A stretch of DNA of 64,000 nucleotides from Tigriopus japonicus. Taxonomy: Eukaryota > Arthropoda > Copepoda > Harpacticoida > Harpacticidae. Shown piece by piece: positions 1-13,300 of this stretch; the first letter of the stretch is position 1, and each line of letters opens with the position of its first letter. The stretch lies in NCBI GenBank assembly GCA_010645155.1, contig CM021322.1, forward strand, positions 5,836,158 through 5,900,157. The letters run 5' to 3'. The position numbers were made by a program, and so were the translations under genes. The notes under the pieces are model-generated. The model saw nothing but the letters and a program-made list of their open reading frames with translations, was not told the DNA's origin and ran no database searches.

Positions 1-1218
1 ATGTAATTCGGGATCCTTCAAGTCCAGCAAGATCGCATAATATGAGGTCGAAATGATGGTTTTTTTCGTTTAAGCAAAGTCAGTCAAGGTGGAACAGTTG
101 TTGGAACATCGAGTAGGAGAGATTGGACCGGACATTTCAAGCATGCGATATAGGCTGAGTTGGACGAGAGAAGCAGCTTGTGTGGGATTAGATGGAGAGA
201 ATTTTGAACGGAAACAATTTCAAGGAACTTTGGTCACAGTTCACTAACTCTTCTAAAGAAATGTGTTGGAGTATGCCGTGATGAAGAGTCGAGGTTAAAC
301 CGATTCCCCGACGAGTTAGAAAGAGGATTACTGATCAAAAAAGATTGCGTGTTCCTGAGCCCCTTTGCTGAGTAAAATTGAAAAGAAAAGTGGAACGTGG
401 GAAAGCCAGTTTTCCGTGGAACAGATGGCCTTTTCACAAATCACTAAAACTACTACCACTGATTCACATTACTAGGCTCGATTGACTCTTAATCGTTCCA
501 CTGAGAGCATGGACACAAGGGAGGCATATGCTGGTGCAACACTGGACAAAGAGATCGAATAGAGCTCCTTTATATTCATTTTTCCAGCTCCTGAAGCCCC
601 GACATAACGCCTACAAAGGTACGTACAGAGTTAACAAATGACGAAGAATTCCATTAATGCCCGTCTGGACAACCTTCAAATGACACAATCCGCGATGGAA
701 GTTCATTTTTCTTCATTAGCAGGGGTACCAAGTTTTCTTGGGAAGCTGTGATAGGTGTTCCATCTGAGGAAATAAATGGCAAGGGCAAACCACAAACTCA
801 ACTTCAAAGCAACAACAAGATGAGGACGACAAAAAAGTCTGAAAGGCCGCTAAATTTCGTTTGCTCTCTATTTTTCCGTGGTTTCAATTATGGTCGAAAT
901 GGAACGGAAGTGGTTGACCCATCTTGGGTCACAAAACTTTTTCCGGAGGGCCAAAAAGTTTTCACCTTACATTGGTGTGGAACTTCACCCATAGTAAATC
1001 CTCTGGACTTTTGTGTGAGGTGAAGGAATGAAAAGGAGGACATACGGAATGCATTCGAAATCCCAAAGGTACCAAAAGGAACACAAATCAGATGAATCGA
1101 AAGAAAGACAAGGCTCACGAGAGAAAAAAGATAGCTTTGGCAGGGGACTGACTCACAGGCAAGCACTAGGGATTCAACTTGGACTCAAGAATTCGAGGTA
1201 AATGTTGCAAAGACTTAC
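1..1218. other. RhoGEF intron 5 (partial)
   Basis: This stretch follows the GTAAGT donor of exon 5 on the minus strand. I searched it by eye for the expected continuation of the DH domain and found none. Short open frames on both strands look like chance. No repeat or RNA gene was noticed. Confidence 0.6.
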
Positions 1219-1341
1219 CATTAGGAATGAACTCAAATTCATTCGACGTAGTGTCGAGTTTTCCAATTGAGACACCTTAAGGAATATCTTAAGGAGTTCG
1301 CGTTCTTTTTCCAGACTTGCCAGAAGATTAGAAGCAGTTGC
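1219..1341 (-). CDS. RhoGEF exon 5, DH domain continued
   Basis: This 41-codon exon is flanked by TTTACAG and GTAAGT, phase 0 at both ends. It encodes ATASNLLASLEKERELLK and then LRRMNLSSFLM. In DH domains this last segment leads into the conserved Pro-Val-Gln-Arg helix, which must lie in the next exon. I could not find that exon in 1-1218 on the minus strand, so it is probably left of the window. Confidence 0.85.
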
Positions 1342-4300
1342 CTGTAAAGAAATGGACGAACATTGATTCAAGTGTCGTTTAGGTACATCTCAAATCTCCA
1401 TTGGCAACAGAATTCTGTTCCATGAATAGAACCTTGCTCATGAGTCTCGAAACAATGGAAGTGTAATGTCACGCAACCTAGTGTTGCGTCGTCAAACAGA
1501 ATCTTGAGCCATAAAAGCCCATTTAAAAGCTTACCTGGCGAGTGCAATAGGATTCGTATGCCCTAAGCATGAAAAGGGCCTCCAAGAATATTCTTCCCAC
1601 GTTAACGCAACATAGGTCCTCATCATTCTGCTCAACGGATGTGTCGATCGCTGTTTTAAGCATCCCCGCGAAGCATGAATTCACTTGGATGAGTTCTTCC
1701 GTATTTAAAAAGATTCCGGCTAATTGATCCGATGACAGCAATCCTGCCACAAGCATTGGGCGGTAGAACTCTTCGAGGATGATGCGGAGGTCACGACCAT
1801 ACTTCACCTCAGTCTCGTAGATCTCAGCGATGATTTCCTTCCTCTCACATCGACGTTTGGTGCAACTCAGACACACCCGACCTGACACTCGATCCATCCT
1901 GGAAGCATAAACAGAGTTTATAGGTTATCTACTCACACAAAGGAAATTGTCTATTGAAAAAACAGCTTTGAAAGGCCTGATCATTCAAAAACAGTTTGGC
2001 TCCGTTTCCCACGGCACGAAACGGGTATGCATCTGTATCTTAATTGGTTTGAATAAAACACTTGATGAATGCCTCTTGACCTTGGCATTTTAGGACCAAA
2101 AATGCCTCTTTGCGCTTATAGGCCATGCCAATGTCCAATGGTGAAGCATAATTGCACCTCTTTCGTGTGGTAAATGAACTCCCTGACGCTTTTGTGGCCA
2201 AAGTGGCCAATAAAGTGAGCAAATACTTACGCTGACTTGTCGTCATCATCAGGCGTTTCGAGAGAAGTGTCGCAATCAAAGCATCGGAAAGGGTTCTCGT
2301 CCGAAGCCTCCAAATGAATGCCATCCTCCCCGAGGAGCAGAATGTCATCCTGGCTTCTGCACTTCCTGTGATAATTGGCTCTGACAAATGCCCGTTTGGA
2401 CTCGAAACTGGGCTTGCGCTCACAACTGGCTTCACTGCCCACTCCGGAATCATTCCGCTCAACTCCGACCGTGGTTCCAATGAGTCTCTCAGCGGGACCA
2501 CGAAGCATCAAAGCCTCACAACTGCTGGCATTGCTGCTCTCCACACTGGATTGACTGGAATTACTCGAGTTACTAATGGCACTGACACGATGCGTGTGGT
2601 TACGTTTGCCCAGGAAACCGGCAATAGGGTCCAAGACACTGTCCTCCCGTTCTTCCAAGTCGATCTCAAAGTCACTGTGACCAATCCGGTCCTTGGCATC
2701 GCGGAGATAATGGAGGATCTCGTATTTGGATGCCCCTTCAAAGATGGAGCCGCCCAATCGGCGATCTTGGGCACTGTTTTTGCCATTGCTGACCGAACTT
2801 TGCTCAGGGATCGGTGGCAAAGGCCGTTGGAGGTTTTGGCCAAGGTCTGACTTGTCAGGAATTTCCTCGTAGATGTGGTCAGAAAGTGGAGAGGATTGCC
2901 GGCATTCAGCCTCCTCATAGACTGCATCGGCCACGTAGAAACTGCTGCGACTGGTGAGGCCCTGGAGAGAGGATGTCAGACCATTGTCCCTGGCCAAGGA
3001 CGAGAATGACATGCCTTGAAGACTAGACAGAGATGCGAAGAGAGACGACAATCGCTTCAACTCTTTGAAGCTCCGTTTTTCACCGTGCTCAGATGATGTA
3101 TTGGGAATACTTTTTCGCTGCTGAGCGTTTCCGTACTTGACCTTGGACAAGGCTTTATGGGCTTCCGCGTCGTTGGGGTTGAAGGTAGTAGCTAAAAGCA
3201 CTGGCGAAGAGATGGAGGGTCGGAAGCGGTTTGCCGATGTATATTCGATCTTGGACTTGGAAGTGCTCCTCTCTTGAACGTCAGTTTCGGCCGAACTTTC
3301 CCCGACCTTCATTTTTGCATGACTTTTGAGATCCGCCAAAAGCATTTGCTTTTGATGATGTTGCTTTTGAAGACGAGCAATTTTCTTGAGCCTGGGAGGT
3401 TTGACGGGCTCATCATTGGATGAATCCACGTCCTGGCTGTCTCTAGAGGATGCCAAGGATTCCATATCGTCCTGGATGATGTCACTCCACGAGGGAGCCG
3501 ACGTTGAATGTGTAATCAGAACACGATGAGGAGACATAAAATTTGATGAGCCATTGTTTCCACCTGGGCCCATCCCCGATATTTGATCGTTCATGTCCTC
3601 GGATGAAGTTGTTGAGGAAGAGGAAGATTCCGCGGGATTAGAAGACGAACTGCTACTTCCCGAAGAGGAAGAGGCTTCTTGACTAGAAATGGCCGAATCC
3701 GAGGCCGAGAGTGAAGGCTCATCCTTGCCTTCCACGTACTCGGCGACGTCGTACAGATTGTCCTGGATCTCATTAACCACGTGCACTTCGTGATCAGCAT
3801 GGATCGGAACATCCTCAAACTCATCCTCATCGTCGCTAAACTCATCTGAAGAGAAGCAGTCCACTTCATCATCAGATTCATCATGATCCAATCGAACTGG
3901 AGTGGGACCTTGAACGCAAGAAAACTTCTTCGGAGGCACCACGGGCCTCAAAACCTCGGCCACTGGAGGCGGAGGTGGAGGAGGAGATTTGGGGCGTGTC
4001 GAGAGGAAACGGATCCGCTTAGCTTCCCCTAAACTTGGAGCTTCGTGGCTGAACACATTGGCCAAAGGGGGTCGACTCTTTAAACGAAGTCTGGCACTTT
4101 CGCTGAGGATGGAGGAAATTAGCTCTGGATTCAACTTTTTGGCATTGAGCGATCCTCCTTGAGACAATCGATAAGACAATTCTGCAATGAGAGAGAGAGA
4201 CGGGGAGATAAAGACAAATTATTGCTCATCATAGTCATGTCCTGTTTGGCAGGATGTTCAAATGGTCTTGACTTTGATGGCATTGACAGAACAATGGTAG

Positions 4301-7300
4301 TTAAGGATTACTTGGAAGATCGACATGCCGAAATGGCCCACCCTTTCGGCTAAGTGGGATATTCAACGTGGGCATTTGCTATAGAACAGATTCGTGTTGC
4401 CCTTCAAATCGCTTTCTCTGCATCTGATTTCTAAGGAATCCATCGTTAGAATCGGACGTCAATAAAACGAGCCAAAACATATCCGAGTCCCTCGCTTTTT
4501 GATGCTGAATTCGCGAAATTCCTCGCCACAAAATGCCAAACTCGAGCGAAGCGATTCATTTCGTCTCCGTTTATTTATGGCCAATTTGAAACGGTCCTAT
4601 TTGGTTACTGGCCATTTTTTCAAGTTCTTCCTCCGATTGAATTCAACTTAGAACAATGATTTTTGGCATTTCATGTGAGAACGACCCAAGCAAAAGTTGG
4701 AAGCTATTCAGATCCCGTTTGAGCTCAAATTGGTTGGATATCCTCTGAATCTTGGCAGAGACACCCTCCACTCGACCTTGATCACGGGTGTGAAATTTTA
4801 TCATTTCATCTTCCTCTTTATCTCGGACATCAAGGTCTCACCATTTATGGCATTTCCCGTCTACTCTCTATTTTTTGTTACCGATCAGGTGGAAGGAGTG
4901 CTCAAGATCATCGAATGAACGAACGGTTGTTCTCGCTTTAATTAGCATTGCCTACCGAAGATCCCATCTCACTTTGGTAGGGGAAAAAACCGACGTTTTA
5001 TGGTCAGACAGTGACGGTCAAAAAGATAAGGCTTGCTCAGTTTCTTGACAAAAAAAGAAGTTGGAGAAACTGCCCCACTCCAAAATGACATGTTAACCTT
5101 TACCAATCTCGTTTTGGGGCGCGAGAAACGTCCCACCTACGTTCATTTACGGTATATGGCTTGTCCAAATATGTCAACACGGAATGCTCGACTCGAAACC
5201 AGACAGTCCATTGATCATTGCTGGTTAGTTGCGAAATGCGCTTGGGTTTACGCGTAAAACGAGGCGATACGAATTCCTCCGAGTCTCGAGATGGTGTCAG
5301 TAAAGGGACACATTTTCCCTCTTTTTTATAAATAGAAAAGCCCTTGACTTGGAAGACAAACATAATTTGTCAAGCGAGGAAAAGATCATCCAGGATCGTT
5401 CATTAGCGTTCAGTGACTTCAACCCACGTGGTTAAGGAGATCTCGCATTTCAGCTAGAACGACGAAGCCAAAGGCCCGCAGTAATGACTTCGAAACAAAA
5501 ATCCTACAGGAATCTTAAATGCGAAGCAAGCCTCGAGGCCAAGAAATTTGGTGAGAGAATATGCTCTTTTGTCACCGGCCCACCCAGATCTAACAATTAT
5601 TGCAGGCATGCACATTCAAACACCTCTCACTCAGAGCAAGGTAAGGTATACGTATACTAGATGGATAGATCCATCGAAGAGATGCCGTCGTCTTTGAACA
5701 ATCGCATGTGAGGAAATAGATTCATTGGCCGGTCATAAAAGTCATCCTCGGGGCCATTTGGGTTTGATCCATTTCCTTCCATCATGAAATCAACCAATTA
5801 TCCGAGTCATTCGCCCTCTCGATGGAATGAAGTCGCAACCGCCGCGGCGGTCATCCTCGGAACATTAGGAGTTTTTCCCCTTTTTTGATCAATGGCCTAT
5901 CTCCGGTCACTGGGTGTCTCAAACTTTTAACTAATAACGGTCTAGCCCTCAATACGATCCCTATTGGTCGTATCTTACATGGTTTAGATTCAAGTCCCCC
6001 AATGAATCTGGATGTGGAGACAGAGAGAGAGAACTGGAGGGTGGAACACCCGGTTCAATGGATCTACCAATTCCAGACCCACATGCTGAAGTGTACGTAT
6101 TTATCGAGTTATGGATTGAGGTGTGGGCAGTATGACGAAATGGACGTATTTAGCCTGCACGAGGAGAATTCAAATTGATGGATCTTCGATTATCCCTCGC
6201 AACCCACCACTTTCATAAGTACAAACCATAGGTGCACGAAAAGACACGGTCACGATTAATATGAAGTAATAATAATCATCGACAGCGGGGCTCAAGAAAT
6301 GCAACGCAATACAGATCCTGAGGCCTCCAACTACTTTCATTCTACACTGGGGCTCAAAAGTGGTTCCCTTTTTTGCACGAGCCATTAACTTGATAGATCA
6401 CAACACCCCTATTCCAAGGAAAAAAAGGCCTCGGCCGCTCGATTTATCAGCAACCATCATCGTGAACCGTTACGTACCTACAAATTCACGCTCTTTTCCA
6501 CCCACTAAAATAAGCTTTTAGAATCATTCCTAGCGCGATAGTCTTGCTCAATCTGACCTCCACGAAAACTTTATGGAGGAATTGTGGATATTCACAAGCG
6601 GAAGGTTTTTCTTCCTATTTCCACTATTCAATTTGTGGCATTATTTCGGCATTTCCATAGGACGATCATTTTATTGCCCCTGGCTCGAGGCGAGCCCTCA
6701 CAACAATAGCGGTCAAGAATCACCCACCAGGGTAATATGGAAAAAGGGCATCTGATCCATCTGATCCCTGTCACACCAGAATCACCTCATAAAAAAGCAA
6801 AGTCGAGGCAATAAGAAAAGAACACGGCCCAGAGGCAACCCGCGGCTATGGACATGATTTACGGACCACGGCAATTTGATCGGAATATTGCGAAAGTACC
6901 AATTTGTCAATGAAACTTGATTTGAATTCCAATCATTACCAATCTTGAACAACTCCTCTTCCAAATTGAAAAGGTTCGAGGATTGCGAAACATGAAAATG
7001 GAATAACGAATTACCACTCTAACTCGGCTGTAAATTGCTCTCCTCCATCCATATCTTTTGAATAACGAGATTTCGAGGTGGAGTTCCCTACAAACAGGAT
7101 AATTGCCCTATTGAACCCCATGGACCGTTCGAGCAACCCTTGAAAGAGGTTGGAAATTAAACTTTCAAGTCTTTAACCATTGTTGTGTGAGATGGAAACT
7201 CAAATAGACCCTGACCACAATCCATCACAAAAGTAGGTGTGTAGGTAGCTGGTTTGCCCTGTCTTTTGCCCTGTTTAAGAACTAAAGTCCATCTCAAAGC

Positions 7301-10300
7301 GACATCTATCGGTCCCACCTTGTCATTTATGGGGCGGCTCTCCAAACGAGAATGCCAAAGAAGCATGCTGTCAAAACTCGCCCACTTGGTTTGCTCACGT
7401 AATATGCCAGTTTTGTGACCTTTTCCAGAAGGCTAGATGAAGTCATGTTTAACCAATTTCAAGTTTAAAGGACTCTTGACTGATTCAAGATGATATCGGA
7501 TCTCCTGGCTCAGATTGGTTCAACCTGCACTCAGAGTTCAGACCTACTCGAGGCTCCAATTAGAGACATGCCAAGAATACGAGCAAGACGCCAGAAGAAA
7601 AATGAAAGTTCAACAGTCAATTCAAAGCCTGATTTGGAAAGGATTGAGGTGGGCCAGAATTCCCTCAAAATTAATGGTAGAAAAAATCACATCTCTCCTC
7701 TTGAGGGGAGGGGCGTGAATGGATTTGCAGAACTGATTCGCCAAATTTCGAATGTAGGGCAATTCCCCCCACCAAGAAGAGGGGGAGAAACTGGGTGAAA
7801 CTCAAAAGTTATGCAGCAATGAGGAGATTTTTTGGCAAGGACCTCATTTTCAGGGCGTAATTTTCAACGCTTTGTTCTGAATTTAAGCCTCTCTCAAGTG
7901 AAATCGGTCCACATCCCAGGTGATGAATTCAGTTTCTGAAAGATCCTGACTAATTTCCAGCACTATTGGGCGGACGTTATCCTGATGATGTGGACATGAC
8001 CTGATAAAGAACGAGTTTGATAAGGCAAAAATACCAAGGAATCTCAGCCCCACTTTTGATAATGAGCAATCAGATAGAGATCTTAATTCCCATTCAAGTC
8101 TTCAACATGATTAGGAGGGGAAGTTTTCTCCGCCGACAATCTCTCCCCCAAGATCATAAAAAAGGCTCCCAGTTTTTCATGACAAGGGGGAATGATTTTG
8201 ACAAAAGAGTGAATGAGCTTGATACGCAATGGTTTGCGGCTACCAAATTTTCTTGTTGTCAGATGGTCAAAACCAGTGGAAATGCATCATGTCGAAAAGA
8301 GGATTCTTAGGAGTTGGAAACACAATTAGGAGCCTGATTTGTGGCACCATTTGAGGTGCTCAGAGTGTACTATTATCACCTTTCAAGCGAGTGTAGTTGC
8401 CAGCACGCAACACAGGTGGCGCGCTGTTAGAGAGCTTCTCCCTTCTGTTCTCTGCATGTTCAGAAGTCAAAACGTTCACGTCGAAACATGTTGTCATGTA
8501 GGCATCCTCATCAAAAGGGATTTCTCGAGTCCCTTCAAGAGAACTAGTATTAAACATGATGCGAGTGCCTCCGAGAATGAAATTGGGGCTGCCTCCGCTC
8601 CTTCGTCGAGAGTGAGAGGAAACTCTCTCCTCCGAATTTCAAGTGGTCAGGACTCAATCGAGATGCGAAAGAGAAATGGACTGGATTTCTGCTCTTTGTA
8701 GTACCCTAGATGATATTTTGACTCGAGATACCACGAGAAGATTCATTTTCATGTAAATAAGGAAGATTGTCTGGTTGTCTTGAACCCTAGTGATACCTTT
8801 GATACGTGGGTTTTTGGCAGGAGGGGCTTCTCTTTAGCCGAAATGCCCTCCCACATCTTCAAAATCGTGACATTTGAGAATGTCTTAAAAATCCTTGAAG
8901 CTCTCAATTCGCTCACAATGAATATTTATGGACTTCAGCATTGTCAAAGCCTCTCTTTTGAAAATGCAATGCATGGTGCAAAATAGGCGATTACAACGAC
9001 TTACTCGGAGTTTCATGGTTTGTATTCACATTTTCCACTTTCAAAGCGAATTCAATCAAGATCAGAGTCTTCGCCATCGAAAATAGAGTCAGTCGCCTTG
9101 AAATGACATAACCACTGATGGCCCACACAAAAACATTCAGAATCAACTCAGACCACAACTCAACTTTGCTAACTTGCTCCACAGTTTTGGTGTGCAAGAC
9201 TGCAGGTACCTCAAATGATGACTAAATACAGGAGTGCTCGATATGAAAGATCTGAAGTTTGCGTGATCCCAAATTCGTGTCTCATCCCGTCAAAAGAAAA
9301 ATCGCTTCTTTATCAGTAAGAATTTTAGTTCGAGGGCGGACTTTTCCGGGGGTTTCACTTCCTCGGTCTTACGGGCGTTTCGACATAATCATACCCTCTG
9401 TGAGGTCTCTTTTTCATTACGATCAAAATAGAAATTGGGGGAAAAAACTACTCACCAACAACTGCTTTTGGGTCTGGAAGGTCCAGATCGTCTTTGGAAC
9501 GGATTGAGGCTCTTGGGCTAGCACCAGATTGGAACTGAGCTCGTCGGAATGAGGACGAGCTCAGATCTGGGGAGCTGAGCAAGGAACTAGGGTTGGAATT
9601 GGATTTGGTTCGAGTCCCTTCCTCAGGAGACACACTAGGCACAGTCTCGTAATGGCTCTTGCCAACTGGTGTGTGTCCATAGAGCTCATCGAGAATCTCG
9701 TCAGCGAGAGATTTCTTGAACTGCTCACTCATTTGTTGGAAGTCTTCAGAGTAATTGCTACTTTCTTCGGATGATGATACATGGACTTCTTCATTGGCAC
9801 ATTTCACCGGCATCTCATGTGAGTTTGACAGGTTTTCACTTTGACTTTCCTCCTTTTTCCTCGTGGATGCGATGGGCTCCAATTTGCCGTAGATCTCGTC
9901 GAGGATTTCTTCGGCCAAATTGTGAGAGACAATCACCTTGTCGTAGTCCATCCATTCGTCATCCGAAGATAAACTATTGGGTTGGGTGGTGGCAGGGCCC
10001 GTCCCATGGGAGCTTTGCCACACCTCTCCCTCCTGGATGATGTGATCATGAAGCGAGAAATGGACCGCCCTGCCAGCCTTGAGTGACTGGGCCTGTTCAG
10101 AGGCCTTGAGGGCGTGTCCCTGGCCGTTGGGTGGCACATTGCCCATGAGCACGTCCTTGTCGGAGACGGAGCTTTCTTGGCGCTTGAGAATCGACCGAAC
10201 CACAAGATTGGGCGACGACTCGGAAATCACTTGAATGTTGGCCGCTTCGATGGCCTCCTCATCCTCTTCCAAGATAACGTCATCGATTTGCACTCGAGCT

Positions 10301-13300
10301 CTTCGGCGCAAGTAATTCGAGGACTTGTGAAACTTCCTTCCTCCGGGAGATGATCGAGTTCTTCGCTCACTCACACTGGACGAGGTTCCTTTGCCACTGG
10401 AAGGGTTCTCCTCCAGGGGTGCATCAGTTCCACTTTCGATTTCTGTGGCACTGTTCACAGCGGCACTTTCTTTGGCACTCGATTGATAACTGCAAGATGG
10501 TGTGCCTGTCACACCAGTGTTCTCTTGGCCACCGTTGCAGAAACCTTGATCTTGATCTACTTCCTTCTGTTCGGCTGCACCCTTATCTTCATTAAAGTCG
10601 TCTTTTCCGTCCTCTTCGTCGTCGTCGAAACTGTCAGTGCTCTCTATGGCATCATCCTCATCCCTTGCGTTGTGGTCGACAACTTCATCTTCATCATCTT
10701 CTCCTGTATCATGGCCTGCTTCGTCGTCTTCAGAGGCGACACCATTCAACAAATAGGGATCGACGCTGGGATCTACGTCGAGGATCGATTTCCTTGCACT
10801 CTGGTTTTCGTTCAACTCTTCTGCTTCCTGTTGCCTGACATGCAAACCATTTGCTCGTCGCGACCTGTTACTCGGGTTGAGGAGCTCTTTGGAATTCTTG
10901 CCTCCCTCCAAAGGCTTCACTACCACCACCTCTTCATCCTCCCCGTCTTCATCGAGCTCATCCTCCACCCAATATGAGTACCACTCCTCACTCTCTTGCA
11001 CTGGTGGCTCTGGATAGGAATGCCTCCTCACGTACTCGTACGGGTCTTTAACCCCTCCTGGATGGCCAACAGAAGCTCCTAGCACTTTGTTCGAACTGTG
11101 TGAGTTGTTGCCAGTCGTTTTTTGGGTCAAAGAAGCCTTATTTGGCGAGGGCGAAGACACAACGACCCCCTCCTTTCTGGGAAAGAAGTTGTGGAAAGAT
11201 CGAAGTTTGATACAATGTGCGCAACGTTTTTTTGGCAATTTCAGTCCACGAACGGTGCCGTTTTTGGAACGAGAACTCGTGGCACAACTGCACTTGGACG
11301 AGGTCTTGACGTACTGATATGGGTCCACGTAGCCTTGCGGAGGAACCGTGGGATGGGTCTGATCCCAAGGGGGGTAAAGTAGCGCCGTGGTAGCCGCTAA
11401 ACGAGATTGAGAGCGGGTTGTCCCGTAGATGGGTTGCTTGGGAGCACCCCCATATTGAAGATTTCCTGTTCCAATGTTCCTCCAATTGGAATAGGTTTGT
11501 TGCTCTCCGCTGCTCTTGGCGTTATTGGGAGACGCAGATCCGGCAATCTTATCCAAAGTCTTGCCAAGTTTCTCCACCAATTTCTTCTTGGGTGACTTAT
11601 TTGTTGGTCCCGGTGAGGGATAATGGGTGGTCAAGGGCAAGTCCTGCAAATCCGAGGAAATCAAACATTAATCATCGGGGCACCCATGTGTGAAGAGAAC
11701 CACCACATTCACGCACTAAGTAACCAACTAGCTCGCTCACACTTGAACAAATAGACGGACGAGGAAATCTAAGTTTGCTTAAGGAGTAGTGGTTGTTAGT
11801 ATCATCATCACTCGGAAACTTTTACTTTCTTGCCACTAATCCACACTTTGCTACGATCAAGTCCATCAGTCCTGTCTTGGGTCACTGCACCAACTGAGAG
11901 ACTGAACGACGTCTTCGCGAGACAATCATGGTTGCGTTTCATTGGGCCTGCCTCCGTGAGACCGTCAAGTCTAGGGCTCTGTAATATGGCATGACTCGTA
12001 CGTCCATCCAAGGCAAGTGTGATCAAAAGTTCTGTCCTTCTACGTACCAAAGATTAANNNNNNNNNNNNNNNNNNNNNNNNNNNNNNNNNNNNNNNNNNN
12101 NNNNNNNNNNNNNNNNNNNNNNNNNNNNNNNNNNNNNNNNNNNNNNNNNNNNNNNNNNNNNNNNNNNNNNNNNNNNNNNNNNNNNNNNNNNNNNNNNNNN
12201 NNNNNNNNNNNNNNNNNNNNNNNNNNNNNNNNNNNNNNNNNNNNNNNNNNNNNNNNNNNNNNNNNNNNNNNNNNNNNNNNNNNNNNNNNNNNNNNNNNNN
12301 NNNNNNNNNNNNNNNNNNNNNNNNNNNNNNNNNNNNNNNNNNNNNNNNNNNNNNNNNNNNNNNNNNNNNNNNNNNNNNNNTTTCATTGGGCCTGCCTCCG
12401 TGAGACCGTCAAGTCTAGGGCTCTGTAATACGGCATGACTCGTACGTCTATCCAAGGCAAGTGTGATCAAAAGTTCTGTCCTTCTACGTACCAAAGATTA
12501 AGCTTAGCGGGCCTTAGTTTAGGATCTTGTCATCTCCATGTGCAACTAACTAAGTAAGCGCCCTACTGAGTTGTTGTACGTTTGCTTATAGAGCTCTAGT
12601 CAAGACGATTCAATGGCAGTGATTTCACCTAAGCTCAAACCAGGCAAACATGCACTCCACGGTAGTTTGTCCATAGGAGAACACTCCACCATTGAAGGGC
12701 CTTTTGACTGAAGTGTCTCTAGACAATCCGCTAAGAAACTCTGGATCACCACCATGCAATGGGAAACCGTCTAGGAGGGCAACCCTACGATCTTGGTTCT
12801 TGGACGTTCTCATTGGTCTCTTTGACCGAACTTCAGAAGGACCATAAATAAAGTCACGGATATCCCCCATGGCTTTGAAAATGATTTGGGAGAGTTTTGG
12901 CCAGATGTAATGGAACGAGGCCAAGAACTTCCACCCACTCATCGGTGTCAATCGAAGGGACGTTTGGACGTACAGTAGTATCTGAACTTGAACATGTAGG
13001 CAGACGGCAATCCAAGTCAGTTGTGGGCATGGCACATTCTTCATGGGGGCGAGGAGAGCCTTTGGATAAGGGCTACCACCATGAACAATTCACCTTATCA
13101 GATGGAAGACCTCCTGTATTTGAGCGGGAAGAGGACATGCTTTAACTTCAACTTTATTAATGAATCTAAACTGAAGCTTCTACGAGCGAGGGGTAGTTTA
13201 ATGGGAAGAAAATGAGAGTGACCCCATTGTTGTGGCGGCAATCGAAGACTCGCCCTTAGGGTTTGCCAGATGTCCGCTCGTTCTCGTCGGCTTTCAGGAA

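Noticed and set aside
2040..2501. 153-codon minus ORF crossing the exon 3 donor
   Set aside because: It is out of frame with the strongly coding exon 3, and splicing at GTAAGT 2230-2225 restores the zinc-cluster spacing and the DH frame.
9771..11693. Several plus-strand ORFs of 60-164 codons opposite RhoGEF exon 2
   Set aside because: They are complements of a long biased coding exon (Asp/Glu runs read backwards) and show no independent features.
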